Shown here: positions 35,508-43,884 of the stretch, piece after piece | How the letters are laid out: each line of letters starts with the position of its first letter | How positions within the stretch are numbered: position 1 is the first letter of the stretch | Source: Dyella sp. EPa41 | Lineage (GTDB): Bacteria > Pseudomonadota > Gammaproteobacteria > Xanthomonadales > Rhodanobacteraceae | Direction of reading: 5' to 3' | Assembly (NCBI RefSeq): GCF_016586165.1 | Contig: NZ_BCPR01000010.1 | Span: 1 to 64,000 of the forward strand | DNA length: 64,000 nucleotides | The notes under the pieces: generated by a model | What the model was told of the DNA's origin: nothing | Seen by the model: the letters and a program-made list of their open reading frames with translations, nothing else | Databases searched by the model: none | Made by a program: the position numbers and the translations under genes

Positions 35508-36616
35508 GCGAGACGGCTGCGCCCGCCCCATCCACGCCGGCAGCCGCCGAGCCTTCCGGCAAGGGCGTCAAATGGGTGCTCGTGCTGATCGGCGCCAGCC
35601 TGCTTTGGTACCTGCTGGCCGATCGCTACACGCCCTATACGCAGCAGGCACGCGTGCAGGCCTTCGTTATTCCTGTCGCCGCGGAAGCGGCCGGTCGCGT
35701 GACGCGCGTGTTCGTGCACGACAACCAGCAGGTCGCCGCGGGACAGGTGCTGTTCGAGATCGATGCGGAGCCGTACCGCATCGCACTGATTCGCGCGCGC
35801 GCCGACCTGGAGTCGACGCGTCGGCAGATCGGCGCCAGCACCGCCGGCATCGATTCGGCGACCGCATCGTTGCGTGCGGCCATCGCCAACGAAGTGAAGG
35901 CGCGACAGGACAGCGACCGCCTGGAACGCCTGTATCGCGAAGACCAGGGCACCGTATCGCTGCGTCGCCTGGAAGTGGCGCGCGCCACGCATGAGCAGGC
36001 GATCAGCCAGGTCAGCGCCGCGCGCGCGGAAGTCGAACGCGCCAAGGAGCAGCAAGGAGGCAGTGAAGCCGAGAACGCGCAGTTGCGCAGCGCCGCAGCA
36101 GCCGTGGAGAAGGCCGAACTGGATCTGGCCAACACCAAGGTGCATGCGCGCTCCGCGGGGTTGATCACCGACCTGCGCACGGACGTGGGCCAGTTCGCCG
36201 CCGTAGGCCATCCGGTCATGACGCTGATCGCCAACCATGACGTATGGGTGAGCGCCGACATGACCGAGAACAATCTCGGTCACCTGGAGCCGGGCATGCC
36301 GGTGGTCATCGCATTGGATTCGCGTCCGGGCGAACTGTTCCACGGGCGCATCCGCAGCATCGGCTACGGCGTCAGCGCCGGCCAGAGTTCGCCGCCCGGC
36401 ACGCTTCCCACCATACAGAACAGCCGCGACTGGCTGCGACCCGCGCAGCGATTCCCGGTGGTCGTCGAATTCGCCGCCGGCGAGACCGTGCCGGTTCGCG
36501 ACATCCGCGTCGGCGGGCAGGCGGAGGTGATGGCGTTTCCCACCCGGGGCAATCCGCTCAACCCGCTGGGAAGGGTCTTCCTGCGCGTGATGAGCTGGCT
36601 TTCCTATCTCTACTGA
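35504..36616 (+). CDS. HlyD/EmrA-family periplasmic adaptor
   Basis: 370 residues. One TM helix near 26-42 (WVLVLIGASLLWYLLAD), then a biotinyl-lipoyl half-motif PVAAEAAGRVTRVFVHDNQQV. A long helical hairpin (about 95-205) follows, then the second half-motif with VHARSAGLITDLRTDVGQF and a beta-barrel domain. ATGA overlap with the channel gene upstream, and a 1-nt overlap with the DUF2955 gene downstream. Together they form a tripartite exporter of the EmrA-like, non-RND kind. Confidence 0.9.
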   Translation: MSETAAPAPSTPAAAEPSGKGVKWVLVLIGASLLWYLLADRYTPYTQQARVQAFVIPVAAEAAGRVTRVFVHDNQQVAAGQVLFEIDAEPYRIALIRARADLESTRRQIGASTAGIDSATASLRAAIANEVKARQDSDRLERLYREDQGTVSLRRLEVARATHEQAISQVSAARAEVERAKEQQGGSEAENAQLRSAAAAVEKAELDLANTKVHARSAGLITDLRTDVGQFAAVGHPVMTLIANHDVWVSADMTENNLGHLEPGMPVVIALDSRPGELFHGRIRSIGYGVSAGQSSPPGTLPTIQNSRDWLRPAQRFPVVVEFAAGETVPVRDIRVGGQAEVMAFPTRGNPLNPLGRVFLRVMSWLSYLY

Positions 36617-37686
36617 TGACCGGCGCCATGAGCCAACGCGAACTGCTCGGCCGTCGCGCACTGCGCCTGGCCTTTGGCACGGCGCTTTGCCTCGCCATCA
36701 GCTTCGGCATGGACTTGCCCATTCCTTTCATCGCGCCCGTGCTGTCGGTGTTCCTGTTCGCCTCGATGCCACGACCGCTTTCGCCCAAGGCAGGTATCGG
36801 ACTGGTGCTGGTTGTCGCTCTCACCACGGGCAGCGGGCTGCTGCTCGCACCGGTATTGCGCTATTACGTCATGAGTGGCGTGCTGCTGGTCGGCTTGTGC
36901 CTGTTCCTGGCGTTTCGCCATGGCCTGGGCGGAGGCAACCACCTCGTCTCGACGTTTCTCGCCGCCGGCCTCACCATGATCTCCGCCGCCGGCACCGCCG
37001 ATCTCCAGCTCGCTCTCACCGTGGTCGGGGCGCTGGTGAAGGGGCTGTTGCTCGCCGTGCTGGTCCTGGGCATGGGACACGCGATGCTTCCGGAGCCGGC
37101 CAGCGCTCCGAGGCCGCCCGCCCGACCTCCTCCTTCACGCGCCGAAGCGACGCGCCTCGCCTTGCGCGCGGCGCTGGTGGTGTTGCCGGCCTTCCTGCTG
37201 GCGCTGGCCGATCCGGCCAGCTACATGCCGATCATCATGAAGTCAGTGAGCCTCGGCAGGCAGAGCTGCACGACGACCGCACGAAGCGCCGCGCGCGAGC
37301 TGCTCGGCTCCACCCTGCTTGGCGGCGCCATGGCGATCGTGTTCTGGTTCGCGCTCAAGTGGTTCGTGCACCTGTGGATGTTCTTCCTGTGGATGCTGCT
37401 GTTCGGGCTGTTCGTCGCGCGCAGGCTGTACCGGCTCAAGCCGACCCGCTACACGCCCGGCTTCTGGCTCAACAGCCTGGTTACGCTGATCATCCTGCTC
37501 GGCCAGTCGGTGCAGGACAGCGTGGCGGGCAAGGACGTCTATACCGCCTTCATCGTGCGCATGGGCCTTTTCATCGCGGTCACCCTCTATGCCTGCCTGA
37601 TGCTTCAACTGCTCGATGCGCGCCCCCGCCTGCGACGCGGCGCGCCGCTGGAGCAGGCGGGGCACGCACCGCCACCGTCGCGATAG
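36616..37686 (+). CDS. DUF2955/FUSC-like inner-membrane protein
   Basis: 356 residues with two sets of five to six TM helices separated by a cytoplasmic stretch (about 150-180, Pro/Arg-rich). The layout resembles aromatic-acid exporter (FUSC) proteins. DUF2955 proteins are regularly encoded next to HlyD adaptors, which is the case here (TGATG overlap). Probable inner-membrane part of the exporter with the two genes upstream. Substrate unknown. Confidence 0.82.
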   Translation: MTGAMSQRELLGRRALRLAFGTALCLAISFGMDLPIPFIAPVLSVFLFASMPRPLSPKAGIGLVLVVALTTGSGLLLAPVLRYYVMSGVLLVGLCLFLAFRHGLGGGNHLVSTFLAAGLTMISAAGTADLQLALTVVGALVKGLLLAVLVLGMGHAMLPEPASAPRPPARPPPSRAEATRLALRAALVVLPAFLLALADPASYMPIIMKSVSLGRQSCTTTARSAARELLGSTLLGGAMAIVFWFALKWFVHLWMFFLWMLLFGLFVARRLYRLKPTRYTPGFWLNSLVTLIILLGQSVQDSVAGKDVYTAFIVRMGLFIAVTLYACLMLQLLDARPRLRRGAPLEQAGHAPPPSR

Positions 37687-37730
37687 TCACCCCGACCTCG
37701 CAGGACACCCATCATCCGGAGGCTTCCATC

Positions 37731-38111
37731 ATGGGAATCAACGTGAGAGATGCACGAACTCATCTGAAGGCGAAAGACGTGCTCGCCGAGTTCCTGGAAA
37801 CCCTGTGGTACCTGCGCGCGATCATGCTCGGCCAGCTCCTGTTGTTCATCCTGCTCACCATCGCCATGTACTACTTCGGCGGGCCGGTCGAAACCTCGGA
37901 TCGATCCGCGTCGCCGCCGGGCGAGACGTTTTACTACTGCGCCATCACCGCGCTCACCATCGGCTATGGCGACGTGGTGCCCACCACGCCCTTCGGCCGC
38001 CTGGATGCGCTGCTGCTTGGCCTGGTAGGCCTCTTGATGACCGGGCTGGTCATCGCCGCGGCGGTAAGAGGCGTGCAGGAGGCTGCGCACAGGGCCGGCA
38101 ACGACGGCTAG
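37731..38111 (+). CDS. Two-TM potassium channel subunit
   Basis: 126 residues from ATG 37731 (GGAGG 8 nt upstream). TM1 near 33-50 (MLGQLLLFILLTIAMYYF), a pore helix and selectivity filter in ALTIGYGDVVPTTPFGR, and TM2 near 95-112. No cytosolic RCK domain, so it is a minimal KcsA-like channel forming a tetramer. It follows the exporter operon by 44 nt and may share its transcript. Confidence 0.9.
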   Translation: MGINVRDARTHLKAKDVLAEFLETLWYLRAIMLGQLLLFILLTIAMYYFGGPVETSDRSASPPGETFYYCAITALTIGYGDVVPTTPFGRLDALLLGLVGLLMTGLVIAAAVRGVQEAAHRAGNDG

Positions 38112-38180
38112 TCGCAGGTTTTCACGCGAGGCGCAACAGCCCAGCGGGCACCGCATCCAGGGACGGCAACGTTTCGGACT

Positions 38181-38690
38181 TCAGGGCGTCGAGGCGTCCA
38201 CGACTTCGATCGTCGTAACGTGGTCGACCCAGCGATCGGTGCGTTTGTCCCTGGGCACGATCAGTCGGAAGGGCCCGTCCTGCGCGAGCGGCTTGCCGTC
38301 CCTGGTATCGGCCAGCAGCACTTCGACGTTGCCGAAATCGGGATCGAGCTCGGTCGCACTGAAGACGACCTGGTAGCCGTTCGCCGCGGTGACGCGCACC
38401 AGCCTCGCGATGGCGCGGCCGCTTAGCGCATCTCCCGATGCGACGCAGGTGCGGCGAACGATATCTTCCAGCGCCACGCCCTGCCAGGTGCTGGGTGGCC
38501 CGCCGTTCGTCGCAGCCTGCACGCTGGTTCGCGGCATCAGCGCCAGCGCCTCGCGATCGAACGTATCGGAAGGTTTGCCGTCGAGCACCAGCTTGATCGA
38601 CGGATGATCCGCCGGGCCCGGGACAGGCCCCGCGCCGAACACCGGCGTTGCGAGGCACAAGAGCAGGCTGAACATGCCACCGGAACGCAT
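38181..38690 (-). CDS. Secreted protein with oxidoreductase molybdopterin-binding fold
   Basis: 169 residues with a signal peptide (MFSLLLCLATPVFGAG). The mature part matches the compact sulfite-oxidase-type domain: VALEDIVRRTC, VRVTAANGYQVVFSATELDPDFG, PFRLIVPRDKRTDRWVDHVTTIEVV. It is much shorter than full YedY/sulfite oxidase enzymes, and whether it binds the cofactor is unclear; the single Cys of RTCVASG is the only candidate ligand. Convergent with the K+ channel. Confidence 0.78.
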   Translation of the reverse strand: MRSGGMFSLLLCLATPVFGAGPVPGPADHPSIKLVLDGKPSDTFDREALALMPRTSVQAATNGGPPSTWQGVALEDIVRRTCVASGDALSGRAIARLVRVTAANGYQVVFSATELDPDFGNVEVLLADTRDGKPLAQDGPFRLIVPRDKRTDRWVDHVTTIEVVDASTP

Positions 38691-38798
38691 GGCTCGACCT
38701 CACCTGGAGATGCGGTCCCCGCGGGCCGTGGGGATGCATCCCACGAATATGGCAATGCCTGACAGCTTACGCCGATGGAAAGCCGGCTGCGCCGCCTG

Positions 38799-39149
38799 CT
38801 ACATCAGCAGGTCCTGCCAATCCTCGGGCACCTTGCCCTTGGGACCGGGCACCGGCTGGTCGAGCGGATGGGACATCGGGGGATGCAACGCGGGGCCGTC
38901 GAAGAACTGCTGCGAGCGGAAGTCGTAGAACCACGTTTCGCCGGGCTCGAAGCTGCGGATCACGGCATGCCCGGTGGCGTGGAAATGCTTGGTGGCGTGT
39001 TGATGCGGAGAGTTGTCGCAACACCCGATGTGGCCGCACTGGGCACACCGCCGCAGATGTAACCACCATCCGCCGGCCTGCATGCATTCGACGCAGCCCG
39101 TGCCGCTGGGCGCGGCGTCAACGTCGATCTCTCCGTCCTGACTGCTCAT
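38799..39149 (-). CDS. UBP-type zinc finger protein
   Basis: 116 residues from ATG 39149 (AGGAG 6 nt upstream). A ZnF-UBP domain fills the middle: CVECMQAGGWWLHLRRC, CAQCGHIGCCDNS, HQHATKHFHATGHAVIRSF and GETWFYDF. The Cys/His ligands are all present. In eukaryotes this fold reads the ubiquitin C-terminus. Bacterial single-domain versions are known, but their role is not. Nothing adjacent suggests ubiquitin-like chemistry. Confidence 0.88.
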   Translation of the reverse strand: MSSQDGEIDVDAAPSGTGCVECMQAGGWWLHLRRCAQCGHIGCCDNSPHQHATKHFHATGHAVIRSFEPGETWFYDFRSQQFFDGPALHPPMSHPLDQPVPGPKGKVPEDWQDLLM

Positions 39150-39252
39150 GCCTGTCTCCTCGCGCAATGAACGCCGTGCGGCTGGGGCACGGCGCCTGCC
39201 TGTCTTAGCGGATCGGTTGCGCGCGCATCGTGAAGACGCGCGCGCGTGGGGC

Positions 39253-40206
39253 TCAACAGTAACGGTCCGCCAGGCTGTCGGTCGCGCTCACCAGCTTGTC
39301 GACGATCGCCGGATCGGCGGCGCTGTGGCCGGCCAGCACGATGTCGAAATGCGCTTCCGGCCAGGCCTTGGCGAGATCGCAGGCCGATTTCACCGGGCAG
39401 ATGATGTCATAGCGGCCATGCACGATCGCAGCCGGGATATGGCGGATGCGCTCCACATCGCGCAGCAGCTGGCCTGGCTCCAGGAAGATGCCATGGCGGA
39501 AATAGTGCGCCTCGGCGCGCGCCACGCTGATCGCGGCCTGCGGGTCCTCGAAATTGCCCGGTTCATCAGGGTCGTGCACCAGCGTCGTGCTGCCGCCCTC
39601 CCAGTTGCCCCAGGCCATCGCCGCGGCGAAGCGCACGGCTTCATCCTCGCTGTCGAGACGGCGCCAGTACGCCTCGACCATGTCGTCGCGTTCGTTCTCG
39701 GGGATATGGGCGAGATATCGCTCCCACCGCTCCGGGAAGATCCATTGCGCCCCGCCATCGCGTTCGTTGAACCAGCGCAACTCGTAATCGCGGCCAAGGA
39801 AGATGCCGCGCAGCACGAGCCCGAGCACGCGCTCCGGATGCTTCTGCGCGTAGGCCAGCCCCAGCGTCGAGCCCCACGATCCACCGAACACCACCCAGCG
39901 CTCGATGCCGAAATGCTCGCGGACGGCCTCGATGTCGGACACCAGGTGCCAGGTGGTGTTGTCGCGCAATTCCGCATGCGGCGTGGAACGCCCGGCGCCA
40001 CGCTGGTCGAACAGCACGATGCGATAACGCGCGGGATCGAAGAAGCGGCGATGGTACGGCGACACGCCCGCGCCCGGCCCGCCATGCAGAAAGACGACGG
40101 GCAACCCGTTGGGGTTGCCGCACTCCTCGATATGCAACTCGTGGAGATCATCGACCTTCAGTCGATGCTGGGCGTAGGGCTCGATCTCGGGATACAGCTC
40201 GCGCAT
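39253..40206 (-). CDS. pip: Proline iminopeptidase
   Basis: Releases N-terminal proline from peptides in the cytoplasm (peptidase S33). The 317-residue length is standard. Seen motifs: VVFLHGGPGAG (oxyanion region), FDQRGAGRSTPHAELRDNTTW, nucleophile elbow FGGSWGSTLGL, GRYDIICPV with the acid, and AGHSA with the catalytic His. ATG 40206 starts MRELYPEIEPY, the usual family opening. Single-gene unit following the TonB receptor gene on the same strand. Confidence 0.95.
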   Translation of the reverse strand: MRELYPEIEPYAQHRLKVDDLHELHIEECGNPNGLPVVFLHGGPGAGVSPYHRRFFDPARYRIVLFDQRGAGRSTPHAELRDNTTWHLVSDIEAVREHFGIERWVVFGGSWGSTLGLAYAQKHPERVLGLVLRGIFLGRDYELRWFNERDGGAQWIFPERWERYLAHIPENERDDMVEAYWRRLDSEDEAVRFAAAMAWGNWEGGSTTLVHDPDEPGNFEDPQAAISVARAEAHYFRHGIFLEPGQLLRDVERIRHIPAAIVHGRYDIICPVKSACDLAKAWPEAHFDIVLAGHSAADPAIVDKLVSATDSLADRYC

Positions 40207-40262
40207 GGGAAGGCTCCGTCGTGTCCCGCGAGCATAACCCCGCGAACGAAGCTCCCGGAAGA

Positions 40263-40300
40263 CGGCACGGGCGGATGCGCCGCGGCATCCGCCCGTGCCG
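40263..40300 (-). terminator. Strong 16-bp hairpin after the TonB receptor gene
   Basis: CGGCACGGGCGGATGC and GCATCCGCCCGTGCCG pair perfectly around a 6-nt loop, 3 nt past the receptor stop on the minus strand. Only a weak T-rich run (TCTTCC) follows. Likely terminator or 3' mRNA protection. Confidence 0.7.
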
Positions 40301-40303
40301 AAT

Positions 40304-43258
40304 TCAGAGCTTGTAGTTCAGGCCAAGCAGCACCGTGCGACCCCAGGTGTTGTAGTCGAGCGGACGTCCGACTTCCACGTTGTTGGGCAGCGCGGAGATC
40401 TGCCGCGTCTTGGCAGCTTCGTTGTTGAGGTTGCTGACCTGGAACAGCACCGACAGGCCCTTCCACTTGCCCTCGTCGGGAAAGGCATAGCCGGCCTGGA
40501 AGTCGGTGACCAGTTCCGGGAGGACCTGGATGTAGCCCAGCTGGTCGAACAGCGCGATCGCCTCGCCGGTGTACGAGGAACGATAACGTTCGGCGATGCG
40601 CACCGACCAGCCATACTTCTCGTAGTACAGCGCGAGGTTCGCCACCTTGCGCGAGAGACCCGGCAGCGTGGCCGGGCCGCCGGGCACCGAGGAGATGGAG
40701 CTCACCGGGATGCTGCTGTTGGTCAGCGAGAAATTGGCCTGCGCGCCAAAGCCGTCCAACGCGGGGTTGATCAAGCCGCCTTCGATGGCGCCGGACAATT
40801 CCAGGCCCTGCATCTTGCCGCCGGTACCGTTCTCCGGACGCGTGAACGCGCCGATGGGGCTGGTGGGCGTGAGCGTCGGATTGTCGTTGACATAACCAGC
40901 CTGCTCGAAATTGAAGTCGAGCACGGTCTTGTTGTAGATGTAGTTGAGCAGGTTCTTGCCGAACACCGCGGCCGCCACGTAGCTGGACTGGCCGAAATAT
41001 TTTTCCCACGACAGGTCCACGCCGACGGCGACGTAAGGCTTCAACTGCGGGTTGCCGCCGCTGCCGGACCACAGTACCTGCCCGGCCGCAGGACCGGAGG
41101 TCACTTCCGAGACACCCGCGGAGCTGGCCACCTTCTCGTCGTCGATGCGGCCGCGCGCCATGGTCTTGGCGAAACCAAAACGCAGGTACTGGCGATTGCC
41201 CAGGTCGGCGATCAGGTTGAGGCTGGGCAGCACGTTGTTGTACGTGGTGCCGCCCGTGAGCGTTCCCACCAGCGCGTCGCCATTGGTCTGGTACGCGTCG
41301 GACGACTGGTCGGTGTGCACGAACTGCACGCCGACGTTGCCGCGCAGCGGCACATCGCCCAGCGCCGTGTCGATGTTGAACTTCACGTAGCCGACCGGCA
41401 CCTTCTCCTCGATCGAGTAGTTGCGGCTCCAGTCCGACTGGCCGTTGCGCTGGGTGAGGTAGAACTGGTTCGACAACGCGGCGAGCACGTTGTAGTTGAG
41501 GATGCCGCCGAGGCCGCCATAGCCCAGGTCGGTCGGGCCGTGCAGGTATGCCGGGTTCACCGGCACGCCCAGCGTGTGGTCGTACGAGCCCGAATCCGAG
41601 CCGTTGCCGTTGAGCCACGCGAAATAGACGTCCGCGGACTTGGTCTTCTTGCGGTCGGAGTAATCCATGCCCAGGTCGAACGTGCTGAAGATCCAGCCGA
41701 GCGGATGCGAGATCTGCAGGCGGATGGCCTTGATGGTGTCCTTCTGCTTGTCGAACTCCTCGCGGCCGTTGTAGCCGTAGTTGTCCGGATCGGTGAACAC
41801 CACCGAGGCCGGGTCGGACAGGCTCGCGTCGGTCCGGAAGTTGGGAAAACCGAAGTTGACCGGCGTGGCGAAGTTCACGCTGGTGGTGGCGCCATTGGCG
41901 AGGCCGGTGAACAGGTACGCGTCGCGCAGGTTCACCTTGGCGGTGGAGTACGAGAGATCGGCCATGCCCTGCCAGCCGCTGCCGAAGTCGTACTGGTTGT
42001 TCCAGCCCACCGAGAACAGCTTGTCGTGTTCCTTGTTGTAGTCGTTCTGCAGGATCGGCGCGATGTTGCCCATCGTGCCGGTCGTGACGATGGGATAGGG
42101 CTGCGAGGGTACGGCGCCGACATTGCTGTAGACGGCGGGGCCCGCGTTGTCATACGGACCGCTCGCCCACTGCGCACCGTTGGTGTACTTCTTCTCGTTG
42201 AACGTGGAGTAGTACATGTCCAGCGTGGAGTGGTAGGCGTCATTCGGCGCCCACTCGAGCACGGCCATCAAGCCGTTGCGCAGCTGGCTCTGCGATTGCG
42301 CGCGAAGCTGCATGCCCTGCTGCGAGATCACGCCATCGGGCATGCCCGGCGTGTGGGGGCCGCCCCACGCGTCCTCGATGCTGCCCGGGCCGTTGTCGAT
42401 GCTCCACCACCACGCCTGGTACTGCTTCTCCTGGATGGGCGAGTCGAGCTGGGCAAAGCCCACCGCCAGGCCCAGCGTGTGGTCGAAGAACTGATCGATG
42501 TACGAGAAGCTGACGCGATGGCCGGTATCGCCCACGCCGCTGCCCGGGTTGAGCTTGCCGTTGGTGTTGTACTCGCCACGGATGTTCGCGGCGATCGCCC
42601 GGTTGGGCAGGTCCAGCGGCTTGATCGTATGCAGGTCGACCGTGCCGGAAAGACCCTGGCCGATCAGGCTGGCGTCGGGCGTCTTGTAGACCACCGCGCC
42701 GGTCATCAGCTCGGCAGGATACTGGTCGTATTCCACGCCGCGGTTCTCGCCGACGGTGGCCTGCTCGCGGCCGTTGAGCGTGGTGCCGGCGAAATCGGGC
42801 GAGAGGCCGCGAATGGAGATGAGGTTCGCCTTGCCGTCGGCACGCTGCGTGGCCAGGCCCGGCAGGCGGGAGAGGCTTTCGGCAATGCTCGCGTCCGGCA
42901 GCTTGCCGATGTCTTCGGCAGAGATCGCTTCGACGATGTCGTCCGCGTTCTCCTTGGTCTTGAGCGCATTCTGGATGCTCGCCGCGATGCCGGTGACCAC
43001 GACGGCGTCGAGGTTCTTCGCGGTGTCTTCCGAGCGCCTGGATGCCGGTGTCGCCTGCTGGTCCTTGGTGGCCTGCTTGTTGTTGGCGGGCGGCGCGGCT
43101 TGCTGCTGGCTATTGGCGGCCGGGTTCTGTGCGTCCTGCGCGTGGGCGATGCCCATCGTGGTGAATGCGAACAGCGCGGCGCAAGCAACGGACAGCGGAC
43201 GACGGCGGCCAAGATCGGAACGCACGATCCGCATCGGCGGTAAGCAACGGTAGCTCAT
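40304..43258 (-). CDS. TonB-dependent outer-membrane receptor
   Basis: 984 residues from ATG 43258 (GGGGA close upstream). Signal peptide ending AFTTMGIAHA (about 40), then a Gln/Asn/Ala-rich linker. The plug domain contains LDAVVVTGIAASIQNALKTK, DIGKLPDASIAESLSRLPG, ISIRGLSPDF and TTLNGREQATVGENRG. A 22-strand barrel ends in the aromatic RTVLLGLNYKL. The size and LNGREQ plug place it with the Caulobacter/Xanthomonas receptors that often import carbohydrates. No nutrient-processing or regulator gene lies beside it, so the substrate is open. The strong hairpin at 40263-40300 closes the unit. Confidence 0.93.
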   Translation of the reverse strand: MSYRCLPPMRIVRSDLGRRRPLSVACAALFAFTTMGIAHAQDAQNPAANSQQQAAPPANNKQATKDQQATPASRRSEDTAKNLDAVVVTGIAASIQNALKTKENADDIVEAISAEDIGKLPDASIAESLSRLPGLATQRADGKANLISIRGLSPDFAGTTLNGREQATVGENRGVEYDQYPAELMTGAVVYKTPDASLIGQGLSGTVDLHTIKPLDLPNRAIAANIRGEYNTNGKLNPGSGVGDTGHRVSFSYIDQFFDHTLGLAVGFAQLDSPIQEKQYQAWWWSIDNGPGSIEDAWGGPHTPGMPDGVISQQGMQLRAQSQSQLRNGLMAVLEWAPNDAYHSTLDMYYSTFNEKKYTNGAQWASGPYDNAGPAVYSNVGAVPSQPYPIVTTGTMGNIAPILQNDYNKEHDKLFSVGWNNQYDFGSGWQGMADLSYSTAKVNLRDAYLFTGLANGATTSVNFATPVNFGFPNFRTDASLSDPASVVFTDPDNYGYNGREEFDKQKDTIKAIRLQISHPLGWIFSTFDLGMDYSDRKKTKSADVYFAWLNGNGSDSGSYDHTLGVPVNPAYLHGPTDLGYGGLGGILNYNVLAALSNQFYLTQRNGQSDWSRNYSIEEKVPVGYVKFNIDTALGDVPLRGNVGVQFVHTDQSSDAYQTNGDALVGTLTGGTTYNNVLPSLNLIADLGNRQYLRFGFAKTMARGRIDDEKVASSAGVSEVTSGPAAGQVLWSGSGGNPQLKPYVAVGVDLSWEKYFGQSSYVAAAVFGKNLLNYIYNKTVLDFNFEQAGYVNDNPTLTPTSPIGAFTRPENGTGGKMQGLELSGAIEGGLINPALDGFGAQANFSLTNSSIPVSSISSVPGGPATLPGLSRKVANLALYYEKYGWSVRIAERYRSSYTGEAIALFDQLGYIQVLPELVTDFQAGYAFPDEGKWKGLSVLFQVSNLNNEAAKTRQISALPNNVEVGRPLDYNTWGRTVLLGLNYKL

Positions 43259-43498
43259 TCCCTTCCCCGTATTGTTGGTATTGGAAGCTGCGCCCCCCGC
43301 GCAGCTGGGCACGAAACGCAAGAATTTGCGCCGACCGATGGACGGCCAGCTCAAGGTCGTCGGTTCCTGAGTGCAGGCGGAGGATGATCGAGAGAAATTG
43401 TTGCGTCATCATGCGACGCAGCATCTTTCGCGGACGCCATTCACGATGATGAAGAGGCGTCGACAAACTGCGTCACGTATTGAAAGCCTCGCGACGCC

Positions 43499-43882
43499 CT
43501 ACTTCGCCGTGCGCGCCATGCATGCCGACATGACAGGCGCGGCATTCGGACCCGCCAGGGCATCGTAAAGGTCGCCACGCTCGCCCTTGGTCCACCACGT
43601 GTAACGGCCGGCCATGTATTTCACGCCCGAGGCCGCGATCGTATCGACGAACAGCATCGGCTTTCCGTCCACGGCGAGCAGCGCGAAGCCCTGCCCGGAC
43701 TGGCTGTTCCAGTAGGTGACGGTGAGCGCCTTGCCGCCTTCGCACTGGTAGGCATGGGTCGAGGTGGAAGCGACCTCGATGCCCGGCACGTGGAATGTAT
43801 CCGCCGTGGTGCATCCGCACAGCAGGCACGACCCCATGAGGCCTGCAGCCACGTGACGACCGATGCCTGTCGATAAGGGCAT
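43499..43882 (-). CDS. MliC/PliC-like lysozyme-inhibitor lipoprotein
   Basis: 127 residues. Lipobox MGSCLLCGC (lipidated Cys about 24), then an MliC-type beta-barrel: AYQCEGGKALTVTYWNSQSG, SGVKYMAGRYTWWTKGERGD and a final Cys in MSACMART that would pair with the first. MliC proteins sit in the envelope and block C-type lysozyme; the SGxxY...WWxKG pattern holds the inhibitory region. The stop of the serine hydrolase lies 2 nt from the start codon, so the two may be co-transcribed. Confidence 0.8.
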   Translation of the reverse strand: MPLSTGIGRHVAAGLMGSCLLCGCTTADTFHVPGIEVASTSTHAYQCEGGKALTVTYWNSQSGQGFALLAVDGKPMLFVDTIAASGVKYMAGRYTWWTKGERGDLYDALAGPNAAPVMSACMARTAK

Positions 43883-43884
43883 GG

